Origin: Notospermus geniculatus
Taxonomy: Eukaryota > Nemertea > Pilidiophora > Heteronemertea > Lineidae
Reading direction: 5' to 3'
Assembly (NCBI GenBank): GCA_002633025.1
Contig: NMRB01000834.1
Span: 35,083-99,082, forward strand
DNA length: 64,000 nucleotides
Part shown: positions 53,390 through 64,000 of the stretch, piece after piece
How positions within the stretch are numbered: position 1 is the stretch's first letter
Layout of the letters: every line of letters starts with the position of its first letter
Translations under genes and position numbers: made by a program
Notes under the pieces: model-generated
What the model was told of the DNA's origin: nothing
The model's database searches: none
The model's input: only the letters and a program-made list of their open reading frames with translations

Positions 53390-53842
53390 TAGGGCTTTTT
53401 AGACGAAAAGCCAATAAAAAGCCAAAAACCACATTCAGATTCGATCCGATCGACTGCATTCTGGACCGGATGTGTTCCACGTTTTGGGGTAGCGTTTACA
53501 CACGCATGTTAATTTGGTCAGATTCCGAGTTCAAATTACCCTTGTGGAACTCTCCACAGCGAGTACGGTCAGTGGAGGAAGAAAAACCACATCAGTGCGC
53601 ACGCGGGCAGGTAGGATGAATCCAGACTCGGGTCTCATTTGTGTTTAGATGAGCAATTTCAATTTGGTCGTATGTGGTCCGATGTGGTCATATGTGGATT
53701 TGGGACAAGCAAAATCAGCGATCCATTTTAAATCCACATTGGACCGCATTGGGAAGCATTTACACACAAGAGTTTTGAACCACAATCGGATTCGATCGGA
53801 TCGCATGTGGATTTTTGCCTGTCATCTAAACGGCCCTTATAG
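53390..53842. mobile_element. MITE with ATAGGGCTTTTTAGAC ends
   Basis: GGGCTTTTTAGACGAAAAGC faces CATCTAAACGGCCCTTATAG. GATTCGATCCGATCG-type words and CCACAT/ATGTGG recur in both orientations. Confidence 0.8.
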
Positions 53843-54096
53843 GCCTACCATTCATAAACTCATTCTCCTTCAACACCAAAATTTGTTTAATCGACTCTTC
53901 ACCGTTGATTAGTATGCAGATGAGTTGGACTGTCGCCATAGTTCCTTGACTCTCTGTCTCCCCATGTCAAGAGGGTGCGACCACCTCAAACATTCCACGA
54001 TCTATCTTATGAAATTTTTGTAATAACACAACAGAGAGTTGTTCAAATATTAACTCATGCGCGAGCGGACGGGGCATTGGCTGGACCTTCTCCAGG

Positions 54097-54250
54097 GGAG
54101 GATCCACAATTTCTGAAAAGAGGGGGGCACACTGTGCTAGAAACATTGAAATCTGCGGTGAATTTCAATGATTTGCTCCCAGAATTTCACTGTCAATTTT
54201 ACAGATTTGTTGGCCGAAAGTGTGTGGGGGGGGGGCGTGCCCCGGGAGGA
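54097..54250. mobile_element. hAT-like MITE, right end decayed
   Basis: CAGGGGAGGATCCACAATTTC, then ACATTGAAATCTG and a G homopolymer at about 54225-54234. Confidence 0.65.
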
Positions 54251-54871
54251 CATTGAACTCATCTGATGTGCTTGTTTAGATCGCATTGTAGGTTTCTATA
54301 ATGGACTATACATTGCACTCCCTATCCTAGAATGTTTGAAAGTTGAATTTGTCAGCTAGGCTAGCGTAGTGGGTGGTGCCATCTAGCACAATGTAGACAA
54401 ACTAAGATGGGTCACTTGTGTTGCGACACAAGAGGCCTTTAAATCTGAAACCTGGCTTGAAGGATTTCAAAATTGAAGAATGTTTTTGTTGGCCTGGAAG
54501 GAAAACTATAAATAAGTAAATAAATAATGTTGTTTGTTGTCTCCGTTGTGATATAAAACAAAACAAATGAGCCAGATATGATTTCTTCATTTTCGTTCAA
54601 ACGAGCAAAAATCGATGGAGATTTTCCACCATTTCGGTTTGATTTTTACGTCGATTTTTCTGACGTAGTTTGGTTTTTCTCGTTCATTCATCATCATTTC
54701 TCATCTGTGACATATAAAATACCAAACAATCCTTTGTGTTCCACTCGTGGTTCTAACATTTATCTTCCAACATCAATTTATTTATTTGGATGTACCACGA
54801 GATCAGAAAAGTTGAAAAATACGACACAAAAAAATGACAATATGGATGTATCAGCGCTTGATTAACTCTTT
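54251..54871. other. No recognised gene
   Basis: The open frame at 54578-54865 has no motif. Confidence 0.4.
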
Positions 54872-55162
54872 GGGCGTATTCGAATCCTTGTTCTTGACCA
54901 CACTCGTGCTGACCCAGTTAATGCAGATGTTGACTCAACTCGAGAACAGCAGTCTCGAACGCCGAGAACACAACCCATGTCAGGTCAAGAACGTAGTTCT
55001 TCTCACTCCCCACACAGCGGAGGGTTGTGAAGAACACGTTCTTGGCCCGACTCAAGTTGAGTTCTCGGCGTTCGAGACTGCCATTCTCGAGTTGAGTCAA
55101 CAGCTACATGAACTGGGTCATCACGAGTGTGGTGAATGAAAAACGAGGATTCGAATACGCCC
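54872..55162. mobile_element. Foldback MITE of about 290 bp
   Basis: GGGCGTATTCGAATCCT faces GGATTCGAATACGCCC. CTCGAGAAC, GTCTCGAACGCCGAGAAC and AAGAACGT words are inverted within the arms. The ORFs at 54834-55139 and on the reverse strand are shadows of this palindrome. Confidence 0.85.
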
Positions 55163-55302
55163 TTTAAGTCTGCCAAGGATGGTGGTTGGTGAGGGAGGTA
55201 TCGTGCAGACTATGAGATCACCCACAAGGTAAACAAACTTCGTCAACATCCCATTGCACCACAAAGATATTCCTTTAACAAGGCCTCCCTATTTCAATAA
55301 CT

Positions 55303-55915
55303 AGGCAATACCCGTTTAGTGGCGGAACTGCTAAATTAATGCGTCATTAGGAGCGCTTGGTGGAGGTAATAGCGGGGTTAAGATCTGGTTCGACTCCCAC
55401 TCCCGTTCCGATTCCGAGGTGCTAAATTTAGGATTTTTCAAGTCGGAGAATAGATAAACCCAGGAGTTAAATTTACCACCCAGGCGGGTTCTGTTCGTTC
55501 TCCTAGAATGAGTAAACACCATTTCTTTGGAAAACCCCGTTGTATTTGATGACGTAGTTCCCAAAAAGGAATCCTCTGGAGTGCGAGTCGAGACTCGGAA
55601 CGTAATCTGAACATCCCTAATGACGTCATACCCGTTCGAGTGGCGTAATGACGTCATTTCGCCACACATGACGTTGCCGACGTCACGGATGACGCGACGG
55701 CAATCTCGGTGACGTCATGACGTCAATAGGCCTGAACAGCATTGTTATCTTGTTAATATCTTAATATTTCGAAAACTATAAGTGATATCAAAATTCGGGC
55801 TTCGTAAGGACACTTCCCAGGCCTGTCTGCACTTGCATACCAAGTTTGGCGGCGATCCGTTCATTAGTCTCGGAGAAAATCGCGGACAAACAAACAAACA
55901 AACTTTTGTCAAATT
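55303..55915 (+). repeat. CRE-rich dispersed repeat, copy 4, with a 270-bp insertion
   Basis: It starts GGCAATACCCGTTTAGTGGC. The segment from about 55370 to 55640 is not in the other copies. TGACGTCA occurs repeatedly (for example 55620, 55649 and 55709). Confidence 0.7.
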
Positions 55916-56502
55916 TTAGTATGATTCAATGAATGAATACAAATTCAGGCTGGGCTGATTTCTATTTGTTGTGAAATTTTTTCAATCGCGGCATCCTACA
56001 GCAGGTTGTACTTTAAAGGTTTGTGATTCCGTGATGGTTTCCTCGCCAGGTCACATGACTAATGAAACATTCAACCAATGGCTGTTGATCGCCGAGGGAT
56101 TCAGTTATGAATCAGAACAAGGGTGACTAGTGAAACTCACACCATGCGTGCCAATGATTCCACGCCTCGTCGTCATAACTGTCAAATCCTTCCCACAATG
56201 CCATGGTTCTTTGCCGTTCATGACAGACCTGTCGTCCGTGGCCGATGTCATGTGGTGCGTGTCTAAACAAGGAGAAATGTCGGCTGGTATTTTTGCTCCG
56301 TTTTCTTGATCGATGATAATAGCGAGGTTGTCATTTTTCGGACGATTTGTTTTGTGGCTGAGTCACATCTTCCTCGTCGTACCGGACCACCCTCTGGGAT
56401 CCAATCCTAAAAACAGGAATCCTGACTTCTACAGATTTTGTTATTCTACATTTGGCTTTCTGACACCCTCGTCATCTCATACCCCTGACCCCTGTCAAAT
56501 CA
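55916..56502. other. No recognised gene
   Basis: Unique-looking DNA. A GCCAG-preceded frame at 56047-56133 is not phase-compatible with the CFAP47-like gene. Confidence 0.4.
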
Positions 56503-56607
56503 TTAACCCTAACCCTAACCTTTGTCTTCTGTGATTCGTGAGGTAGGCCCTGGTCAAATACGAATCTTCAACCTTCAATTGACAAGTATAACTCCTGTGA
56601 AAGGCTG
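56503..56607. repeat. (CCCTAA)n start plus a repeat shared with 57281-57390
   Basis: TTAACCCTAACCCTAACC at 56503-56520 is telomere-like. The following TTTGTCTTCTGTGATTCGTG block recurs at 57294, also after TTAACCCTAACC. Confidence 0.75.
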
Positions 56608-56617
56608 GCAGATTAAA

Positions 56618-56854
56618 GGAGTTAGACGCCGAAGTTGTAAACAAGCTGGTTTGTTTACAAATATGGTCGGCAAACTAGTTTTATTCCTTCGTGCAGGTGG
56701 CAGCACCCGTGATCGTTAGACTGGTTCCCGGTCCCATGCAACTCACTCACGATATTCACGTCAGTACATATCACTGACAATAGGTGGCAGCACGGCAGGC
56801 GTCCGTGGATAGAGAACCAGTGAGTGAGTGTTTACAACTTCGGCGTCTAACTCC
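56618..56854. mobile_element. Foldback MITE with GGAGTTAGACGCCGAAG ends
   Basis: GGAGTTAGACGCCGAAGTTG faces CAACTTCGGCGTCTAACTCC. It is immediately followed by another MITE. Confidence 0.85.
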
Positions 56855-57281
56855 GTAGAGTTGCGTTGTGTACCCTGTACGCCGAAATTAGGCTGCGTAC
56901 TCATGAAATAAATGTTGCTACGTGCAAGATCGGCGTAGTCCCTGAACCCACACTAAGCAAAAGTACGCAACACTACACCCTTCTAAACCTAACACTACGC
57001 CAGCCTCAAAGGATTTTTCGTCGGACTGTCGTAGGGTAGCGTACTATTGCGTATATGTCCAGTGGTCTACACCGAAAGTACATGAAAAAATTAAACATGT
57101 TTAATTTTTGACGTCTATCTTGCATACCCCTTTGCGTCCCTTGGCGCATTGCCACGTAGGCACAGCGTAGGTAGTGCCACCATCTCGCGTACCACTGCGT
57201 CCCTTGGCGTATTGCCACGTAGGCCAGCATAGGCACAGCTTAGCTAGTGCAAACTCTACATAGGCCTAGTGTGAAAGGGGC
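56855..57281. mobile_element. MITE of the AAGCCCC family, left end missing
   Basis: It matches 28985-29566 without the nested TACTGTAAAGC element and ends GTGTGAAAGGGGCTT. Confidence 0.8.
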
Positions 57282-57412
57282 TTAACCCTAACCTTTGTCT
57301 TCTCTGAGGCGTGAGGTAGGCCCTGGTCAAATACGAATCTTCAACCCTCAGTGGACACAGGTATAACTCCTGTGAAAGGCTGGTAGATTAGGCCTTGCCT
57401 TTTAAAGGGGGA

Positions 57413-57438
57413 NNNNNNNNNNNNNNNNNNNNNNNNNN
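57413..57438. other. Assembly gap (26 N)
   Basis: N run following AAAGGGGGA. Confidence 1.
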
Positions 57439-57850
57439 TGCCATCTGGACACCCTTCCTTTCCTCACTCGATCAATGATAAAAGGGCCACGTATTATTTC
57501 CCGCCATTTGTCTCCCAGCTGACTCATTACTCGCTAATGTCTTTTGAGCGACCAATAGGCAAATGGCCTCCGACGCGAAGAGGATGTCGTGGCGACTGTA
57601 TCAGCGGATAAGGAGCCTAATAAGGATGGACAATTTGTGATGACACCAGGGTGTTATTGGGCATATTAGGCTAATGGATGGAGAGTGATTTTATGTGACC
57701 CGGACGGACGCTTGAGACATCTTTCTAACCAGATGTTCATTTAGACACTTGCTCTTTTCATTTTAGGCGAAGACATCAAAACCTTTTGGTGTCGTTCTCT
57801 TTTGTCTGTTTTGAGGTTGTACTTTTGTCAATTGGTCTGAGACTTGAATT
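57439..57850. other. No recognised gene
   Basis: Unique-looking DNA. I see nothing supportable. Confidence 0.4.
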
Positions 57851-57852
57851 GC

Positions 57853-58128
57853 CTAGCCTGGTGGTTATCACGTCCGCTTAGCAATTGGCAGGTCCCGGGT
57901 TCGAATCCATCCTGGGCCATATGGGATTTCACTCCCGACTCTTCAGTCCGTCGCATGGGACAGTAAACCGTGGTGCCTTGTACCTTGTGTCTTTGCAAGG
58001 GCAAGTAAAAGACTCCATCCAAGTAAGGAACATGAGTAGCTTGTGATGGCCTCCTCCGTACTTACCAGGGCCAATAATGCTATAATGTCGGCCCTGAAGG
58101 AAAAATGAAATAGGAAATACAAATACTT
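57853..58128 (+). mobile_element. tRNA-derived SINE, family 2, near full length
   Basis: TGCCTAGCCTGGTGGTTATC (A-box region), B box GGGTTCGAATCC at 57897-57908, tail AAATAGGAAATACAAATA. Confidence 0.85.
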
Positions 58129-58348
58129 GAATTTTGATTTCCCGATGTCACTGCTCCAAGGTGGTGTCTTCCCATTTCGTCCATCCCAATAGCGTATCGT
58201 CCAGTTTCTATTTTTACCAGCGAAGCTCGGACAAACTTTACTGAGTGACCACGTTGTCAAAGGTGCGGCAGGGCAAGGGCAGACAAACACAATGAAATTG
58301 ACAAGTCCGACGTCATTCTGGTGGTTTGCTATTGGCCTTCCAATGGTT

Positions 58349-58385
58349 AGGTCTAGGGTTAGAGTTGAAGTTAGGGTTAGGGTAA
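58349..58385. repeat. Degenerate (TTAGGG)n
   Basis: TCTAGGGTTAGAGTTG followed by TTAGGGTTAGGGTAATAGG. It is a short interstitial telomere-like tract. Confidence 0.7.
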
Positions 58386-58490
58386 TAGGAGTAGCTATAG
58401 CTGCAGGGGGTGAATTGGGAAAGGGCGTAATGGGATAAACCCTCCGAAGCCAGGTTTTGTACTTTTGTTGAGGTGCTCAAAAGTTTTTAA

Positions 58491-58763
58491 AAAGTTTAGG
58501 TTTATAGTCTGATATCAACTACGATAGAGGTTCTCATCTGACTTTACATTTTAACCCCAGTCTATCCTGAAACCTTTCAGTAGAACTCAGATGAGTTGCT
58601 CATTCAGTGCTACAATCTGAGCATTTCCAACCAGTACCCATTTATACACATGGGTAGAGAGAGGCTAGTGAGGCAAAGAGACTTGCCCAAAGCCTCACCC
58701 CCAGTGGGATTTGAACCCGGGACCCTCTGATCGCCAGTCGGAGACCCGAACCACTACACTCTC
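58491..58763 (-). mobile_element. tRNA-derived SINE, family 1
   Basis: On the minus strand the tail starts at 58491, the B box GGGTTCAAATCCC lies at 58708-58720 (one base changed), and the A-box end is at 58763. Confidence 0.85.
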
Positions 58764-58811
58764 AGCCTGACAAAATGAACTGTTCATAGTACGCCCTACT
58801 TGATAACCACC

Positions 58812-59033
58812 TACTTCATCCTCACCTCTAAGAGGTCAGTCATTAATATCCAGGAGGTGACACCTACTAGGCAAGGCTACGCAATGCCAGTTCATTGTGG
58901 GTTCAATATTCCAACAAACTTCCTCGTTCTGATTGGTCGAACAAAGAACGAAGCTCCGGGGCGTATTATAGTAGGGAACAAAGGCCTAGTCATGAGTACT
59001 CTGGACTGACCTCTTAGAGGCGAGGATAAAGTA
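58812..59033. mobile_element. Foldback MITE with TA target
   Basis: TACTTCATCCTCACCTCTAA faces TTAGAGGCGAGGATAAAGTA. AAGAGGTCAGTC is inverted in the arms. Confidence 0.8.
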
Positions 59034-60129
59034 TTTCTATGGCCTGGATTGTTCTTTCCATGTTCTTCCTTGCATGGGGTCGTGAGACAATTCCTACTTC
59101 GCTCCTTCCCTTGTGTGCGGGACCACGCCTCGTCCGTGCGACAGAGTTGCCCGTATTCTGCTGGAGTTTTTCCCTGCCTGACCTAATCAACTTACTCCAC
59201 AGTGAAAAACACGCTCAAGTGACATTAGTCAGCGAGCAATGCTCGTAATGAATCGAACAATCATCGCACGACACCCCCGTACAAATTCAACATTCCAGCG
59301 CACGACGACGGGATTTTTCGCCTTCTTCAGAGAATTAGTCAACAATTGACGAAGAATTGTTGAGTCACCGACCGGTTCTTCAACCCGTGAAATGAACATC
59401 TGCTACCACCTTAAGATTCAAACATTCCATCGCTGCTCGTAATGACAAAGCATCGTGTTGAATTCTTTCGGGATGCTTGACTACTTTTGACTCAGCATCC
59501 CGCCGCGGACACGGAGCGTATTGAACCTTAGGTGATTAGCCGCCGCTCTCCGAGACGGTTTGCTTCCACTCGACGAAATACCATCACGAAATTGTGGGTC
59601 GGAGCGATTTCTTAAATGATGCAAACAATGGTTGGAGACTGAGTCATTGCGTTGATTCTACATTGAGGATGACAATCTTTATCTATCACTATGACAGGCT
59701 AAATTATCGTCGACGAGGATGCGTTTCTTCTCCGCTAACGACGGTTGCGTCGCCGAGGAGAAGCGGATGCCGAGATGGGGTGGGGGTATTGTGTGCGGGT
59801 GACAGCCGCAATTGTTGGAGACAGTCAGAGGTTTGTGACAACAACAATGGAGGTGCAGGCTGCGTTTCTTCTAAGATTGCTCGCAGTTGGTTTTCTAGTA
59901 GCTTGGAATTCTACCAAAGTAATCGACATGACATTGTAAAGGCGTAGAAGTTGATGAACGTTCTGTGGAAGACGGGAGAGGTTTGTGGCAGTCACGATTG
60001 CCATTGTGGAAACTTTTTCTCCTGTTCTGAATCCTTGTGTGTTGAATCTTAGAGAGGAGAAATGCACAATTGACCAGGCATTGTTTGGACAACTTGCTTC
60101 ATTCTATGGGTCATATTTTAGAATGTTCC
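59034..60129. other. No recognised gene
   Basis: The open frames at 59039-59248 and 59594-59947 have no family motif or splice support. A novel gene cannot be excluded. Confidence 0.4.
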
Positions 60130-60277
60130 TTAAATCGGACTGTTCGCGCCGAGTCAAATATTCCACAGACCAGTTTCCGGAGCGGCCGCCGTAATGCATT
60201 TACCAGTTGTTACGAATAAAACGGGTTGTTTTATTATTTTTGGTTCACTTTGGACAGACGTGAACAATCTGCTTTAA
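60130..60277. mobile_element. TTAA-flanked MITE, inverse of 46701-46849
   Basis: It shares CTGTTCGCGCCGAGTCA, ATTTTTGGTTCACTTTGG and ACGAATAAAACGGG. Confidence 0.75.
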
Positions 60278-60410
60278 CACTAAGGTGGAGCTTGAGGGTC
60301 GAGTCTATTGTAAAACCATCGAGAACAATAGATTTAAGGTGGACCTTAATGTTAAGGAACATTCTGAAATACGGCCCTATGACTTCCTCTGGCTAAAGGT
60401 ACATGTATAG

Positions 60411-60657
60411 TCACACCAAAATAGTAGTTCGCAAAATGTCCTGCCCCATCTCCTAAAGAAATCGTAAAATGGGCTAGAACGTGTAACATTGGCCAAATAA
60501 TGTCTCGAAGTGCTGGAGCACCCTTCCTGTCCAAGCCCGTCCATGAAGTTTGTAAAAATACTGTAAAAAGTGTGCCACTACGTCCACTCCATTTGCACAC
60601 TGTTTGAGCCCGTTCTGCAACATTTTCAAGAACGTACTGAGAACTAGCTCAGTGTGA
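60411..60657. mobile_element. MITE, TCACACTGA family, diverged left end
   Basis: TCACACCAAAATAGTAG to AGCTCAGTGTGA, with the family interior. Confidence 0.75.
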
Positions 60658-60774
60658 TGGGGGCATAAAGAAAGCAACTGAATCCATTGTCAGTGATTTA
60701 CATAAGGAATGGAGCAGTGAGTCTCCAAATACGATCACAAAGCACTGATCTGGCAACTCCCCGAAGATTTGTAA

Positions 60775-61530
60775 AGCCAGGTGTACACCGCACTTGCGAC
60801 TGCGGGAAGCAACTGATCAGTAGGAGGATCCAATCAGTCGTCATGTCCTGACCACGTACATCGCACTTGCAACTGGCAGCAACTCGGGTAACATCTGGGG
60901 CATTACGACTTGATGAGACTCAGTTTTCAGTGTTATATCTAGGCCATTTTAGAGTGGCGCCACGCCATGCCGCCAAAAGGGGGCGCCGTTGTGCCCTTTT
61001 TTAACCCCCTAGGGTGCCATGCCCCTAAAAAAAAAAATTTTTTTTTTTTAGTACCCCCATACCCTTTGCCATGGTCCCTTTTGGTCATATCACCTTAGAA
61101 ACTGGCTTAAATTGGCTGTTGACTGGAGTTATAGAGACCTTTTTAACTTTTTAGCTTTTCAAATTCTGTTAGAAGAAATGTCGCGAATGAAAAGTGCCCT
61201 TTTCTAGGTTGAAGTGCCCTTTTCGCAAAGTTTGCACCATGCCCTTCTGAAATCCTAGATATAACACTGGTTTTGTTCAGAAAACTGGCACTGATCTGTT
61301 GCAAGCCCACATACATGCCAGCAACTGAACAAAATTGGGTACAACTAGTCACTAGAAAGTTGAACATGTGCAACCCGCAGTGACTGGCAAAATCCCAGTT
61401 CCGGCGAGTCGCAAGGGTGCGTACATCGACCATTTTGGGCAGTCGCCTACAGTTCCAGTTAGATCCTCCCAGTCGCCAGGTAGCTCAGTGGCGACTAGTT
61501 GTATCCAGTTGCAGCGATGTACGCCCGGCT
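60775..61530. mobile_element. MITE of the CGTACATCGCACTTGCGACT family, split
   Basis: TAA at 60772-60774 and 61531-61533. GCGACTG and CAGTCGC words recur. Interrupted by 60928-61269. Confidence 0.8.
60928..61269. mobile_element. MITE of the CAGTGTTATATCTAGG family, nested
   Basis: CAGTGTTATATCTAGG faces CCTAGATATAACACTG. GTTTT flanks both sides, and the host sequence is continuous in the copy at 34955-34980. Confidence 0.8.
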
Positions 61531-61560
61531 TAAAGCAAGTGGTTGCTGCATCAGATTAGA

Positions 61561-61668
61561 CCATCCTCCCACAGCAGGGGTTTTTACCTTGCTCCTCATC
61601 ATCCACTCACACAAACTGTGAGTGTACGAAGAGGAGCAAGACCAAAGCCCTGCTATGGGAGGATGGAT
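61561..61668. mobile_element. Small foldback MITE
   Basis: CCATCCTCCCACAGCAGGG faces CCCTGCTATGGGAGGATGG. The inner CCTTGCTCCTC and GAGGAGCAAGA are inverted. Confidence 0.8.
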
Positions 61669-62181
61669 TAGACTCTTTGAGTGGCAATGGAATCATTTTT
61701 GCACCAAACTTTTATGAGCCTTTCTCAGCCTCATTGCAGTTGTAAGTTCTTTCCCTTAAAAATCCCCTAAAAAACGAGATAGCATCGTAGTTCCAGCTTC
61801 CACATATGCAACAATTAAAACTTATCAGTTGGATCAGCAGCTGTTCGGGTAAAAAATAGCACAACACCCGTCAATCAATCGGATGTTATGTCATCTTTTT
61901 GACCCCTGCATCCCAAAGAATTCAATATCAATTTGTAGCAGGATTAATTCTGATTTTATATTTCATTGTTGGTTGATTTCTCGCAGATTGTGTCAATCTC
62001 TTCCCCATGTGTTCTCTGCCAAGCATTGCTAGGAATTTGCCGTCAAAAAATCGTGAAATTACTTCATAAAATGTTGGAAAAAACAAAACACTTTGCTCAT
62101 GGGATGTTTTGATTGTATTGTTAATGAGGAAGTTACTAAAAGAAAGAGAAAGCACAAAAATTGACACACAAAATGACGATA
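61669..62181. other. No recognised gene
   Basis: The reverse open frame at 61928-62293 overlaps the next inverted repeat and has no motif. Confidence 0.4.
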
Positions 62182-62403
62182 AACAGGAAGTCAATTTCCA
62201 GAATCTTAGCAAATTTTCCACCCCAACCGGGGTCTTCTTCAGGCTGGCACTTTCAAGTCGAGCTACCAGAAGTGACGTGTTCGATGTCGTCAAGTGAAAT
62301 TGTCGAGCTACACTTCTGGTAGCTCGACTTGAAAGTGCCAGCCTGAAGAAGACCCCGGTTGGGGTGGAAAATTTGCTAAGATTCTGGAAATTGACTTCCT
62401 GTT
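62182..62403. repeat. Perfect 93-bp inverted repeat ending at an N
   Basis: 62182-62274 and 62311-62403 are exact inverses with a 36-bp loop. The base after the right arm (62404) is a single N. Confidence 0.9.
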
Positions 62404-62404
62404 N

Positions 62405-63032
62405 AGACGCAATGTCGACCTGAGCCAGGCTTAAGTAACAAGAAATAGATGTCTTTGAGTTGAATTAAAAAGCCCCCAAGACATACTTTATTCTCCTTTA
62501 ACACTAAATAATGACTTTGTTCAAACATGTGACAATTTTGACACCTAATTATTTGTGCACAATACCAAAATCTCTAATTACGATGACTTTGTCGCGTTCT
62601 TCCGCGAGGGGTCTGAACAGAAAAGAGAACTTCCGTATTCTCATCCCCGTCGACCGCACGCCGTGTTGGATCAAAAGGTCAGAATGCTGAGTTTACGACT
62701 GTATTCCGTTCTGTCTCAATCTATTCATCGCCGCATTCCTTGTCCTCTGTCGGGCGTCGTAGGACACTGCGCCCCCCGGTGGCCCTGATACTTAACTTCC
62801 TCCCTCATAGAATAGTGACACAATTGTAGCGCTAACTAGTTACCCGAGGGGTGGAGAAGTCGCTGTATGATGATATCAGATCTTATCTGGTGGTTCCGTA
62901 ATAAATCGGCCTTTTGTACCTCGTAAATTTAAAGGGGAACTCCACTCACTGTGCCTTCCTTTTCGAGGATGGGGCACAGCTCCACGAGAATTCTCTCTTG
63001 CAAGTTGGCTGTCAATGGGCAAGTCACAATTG
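62405..63032. other. No recognised gene
   Basis: Unique-looking DNA. The frame at 62555-62788 has no motif. A MITE-like start (AAAGGGGAACTCCACTCACTG) at 62931 resembles 17091. Confidence 0.4.
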
Positions 63033-63545
63033 TTTCTCACACGAGGGCAGTTCTGACGGCGGTTCAGCACGGTTCAACACCGTGCTGAACCTCAATGACA
63101 CCGCCTAGACACCGTAAGGGTGTTTGCCATTGACCGCCACCTCGTTTTTGGAACCGCGGGATTTTCAAAATGTTTGAAATTTTCACGGCGGTTCTCAAAA
63201 ATGGGAACCACCGAGTTGCTACCTTGTTGTCACCTTTCACAACCCTTCAGAACCGCTGAAAAAATGGCTACCATGTTATTGCCCCCAACACCTTGTGGCC
63301 ACCTCACAATATCCCCTAGACCGCATATGAACTGTACATGACCATGTTAACACGTACCATACATGACCCTTCTAACATCATGTTTGACCACAGTTGTACC
63401 GCATGTCTACCTTGATGACAACCGCATCACCACCTAACCCACACCATGTTTTCACTTACCTGTGCCGAACCAAACCGCCATCATTTTGGGCGGTTCAGCA
63501 CGATTTTGAACCGCCTTCAAAACCATCCCCGAGTGAGGCCTGCTT
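63033..63545. mobile_element. MITE, relative of 39961-40443
   Basis: TCTCACACGAGGGCAGTTC to CGAGTGAGGCCTGCTTTAA. AACCGCC and GGCGGTT words recur throughout. Confidence 0.8.
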
Positions 63546-64000
63546 TAACTTGTCAACTGTCTGATGTGAAGTCAGCTGAAGTTCTTAAGTTACAAGTCAC
63601 TTATTGCAATCTCGTCTTAGGCCCCCAAAAAAAACTTTGGTTCAGGTAACCTGCCTGACCCTATTTTTCACCAAGAAAAATGCCTACTCAAAATTTTTAT
63701 TGTCAAATTTTCATCTCCCTCAAATTTATGCCCCTTTCATTGTCAAAAGAACCGCCAAAAACACAACCACAGCGCCACAACGGCGCCTTGTATGACTAGT
63801 AAAGCACGCTGAGCAAAAGTTTTTGCATAGTAAATGGTCAAGTTTTTTAACAGCTACCACCAAAAAACTGTACAGTAAAGCATGAGAAGGAGAGGTTTTG
63901 TGACTCTTGCTGCAAAAGGAGATACAAGTTCATGAAATTTACTGGAAATTGAATTAGACACAATGAGAGTATGGCATTGAGTGAGCTGGTGTCCACTGAC
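63546..64000. other. No recognised gene at the right edge
   Basis: Short frames only. No CFAP47-like exon found before the window ends. Confidence 0.4.

Noticed and set aside
54834-55139. Matching open frames on both strands (EHNPCQVKNVVLL type)
   Set aside because: They are an artefact of the 290-bp foldback MITE; the two strands give similar peptides because the arms are inverted copies.
56047-56133. Possible exon after GCCAG with a coding-looking frame
   Set aside because: The frame needs phase 2 input, while the last supported exon ends in phase 0; there is also no good donor.
61928-62293. 121-codon reverse open frame near the right end
   Set aside because: A third of it lies in a perfect inverted repeat, and the rest shows no domain pattern I can name.

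Overview
This is animal nuclear DNA, most likely from a marine invertebrate deuterostome (lancelet, hemichordate or echinoderm type; I cannot decide which). It shows multi-exon coding with GT/AG introns, several tRNA-derived SINE families, dozens of foldback MITEs and four assembly gaps (N runs). No bacterial or organellar features are visible. Almost none of the open frames of 60 to 150 codons outside the first 3.7 kb looks like a gene: they lie inside repeats and show no conserved motifs.

Gene content: five short exons on the + strand between 976 and 3714 splice together with matching phases (0, 2, 0, 2, 0). They encode about 203 residues of a protein that looks like the cilia and flagella protein CFAP47, made of repeated ASH/Ig-like beta domains. 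The gene enters from the left of the window. I found no further exon in the remaining 60 kb, so either the next intron is very large and packed with repeats, or the gene or assembly breaks here.

Layout: 1-3.7 kb, CFAP47-like exons, with at least one foldback MITE in each visible intron. 3.7-13.6 kb, SINEs and MITEs, many nested in each other, ending in a 43-bp minisatellite at a gap. 13.6-20.9 kb, three large repeats with internal units of about 145 bp and a deeply nested MITE stack. 20.9-33.4 kb, mixed unique DNA, SINEs and foldbacks. 33.7-46.1 kb, one large tandem duplication (33695-38717 and 38718-46080) whose two copies differ by transposon insertions, leaving empty sites that date the insertions. 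46.1-64 kb, more foldback families, including a 1.1 kb palindromic element, a perfect 93-bp inverted repeat ending at an N, a 17-bp minisatellite and short telomere-like repeats.

The most notable signal is the large repeat family at about 13.64, 15.83, 19.77 and 42.59 kb. Its internal units recur every 144-147 bp (one interval is 157), close to the length of a nucleosome core. In three of the four copies some units carry a word close to the CTCF consensus (best match 42786-42799), and two copies also carry a nuclear-receptor-like direct-repeat module. The second notable theme is the fine record of nested insertions and of filled versus empty sites. All family names rest on termini, target duplications and memory of the families; no database search was run.
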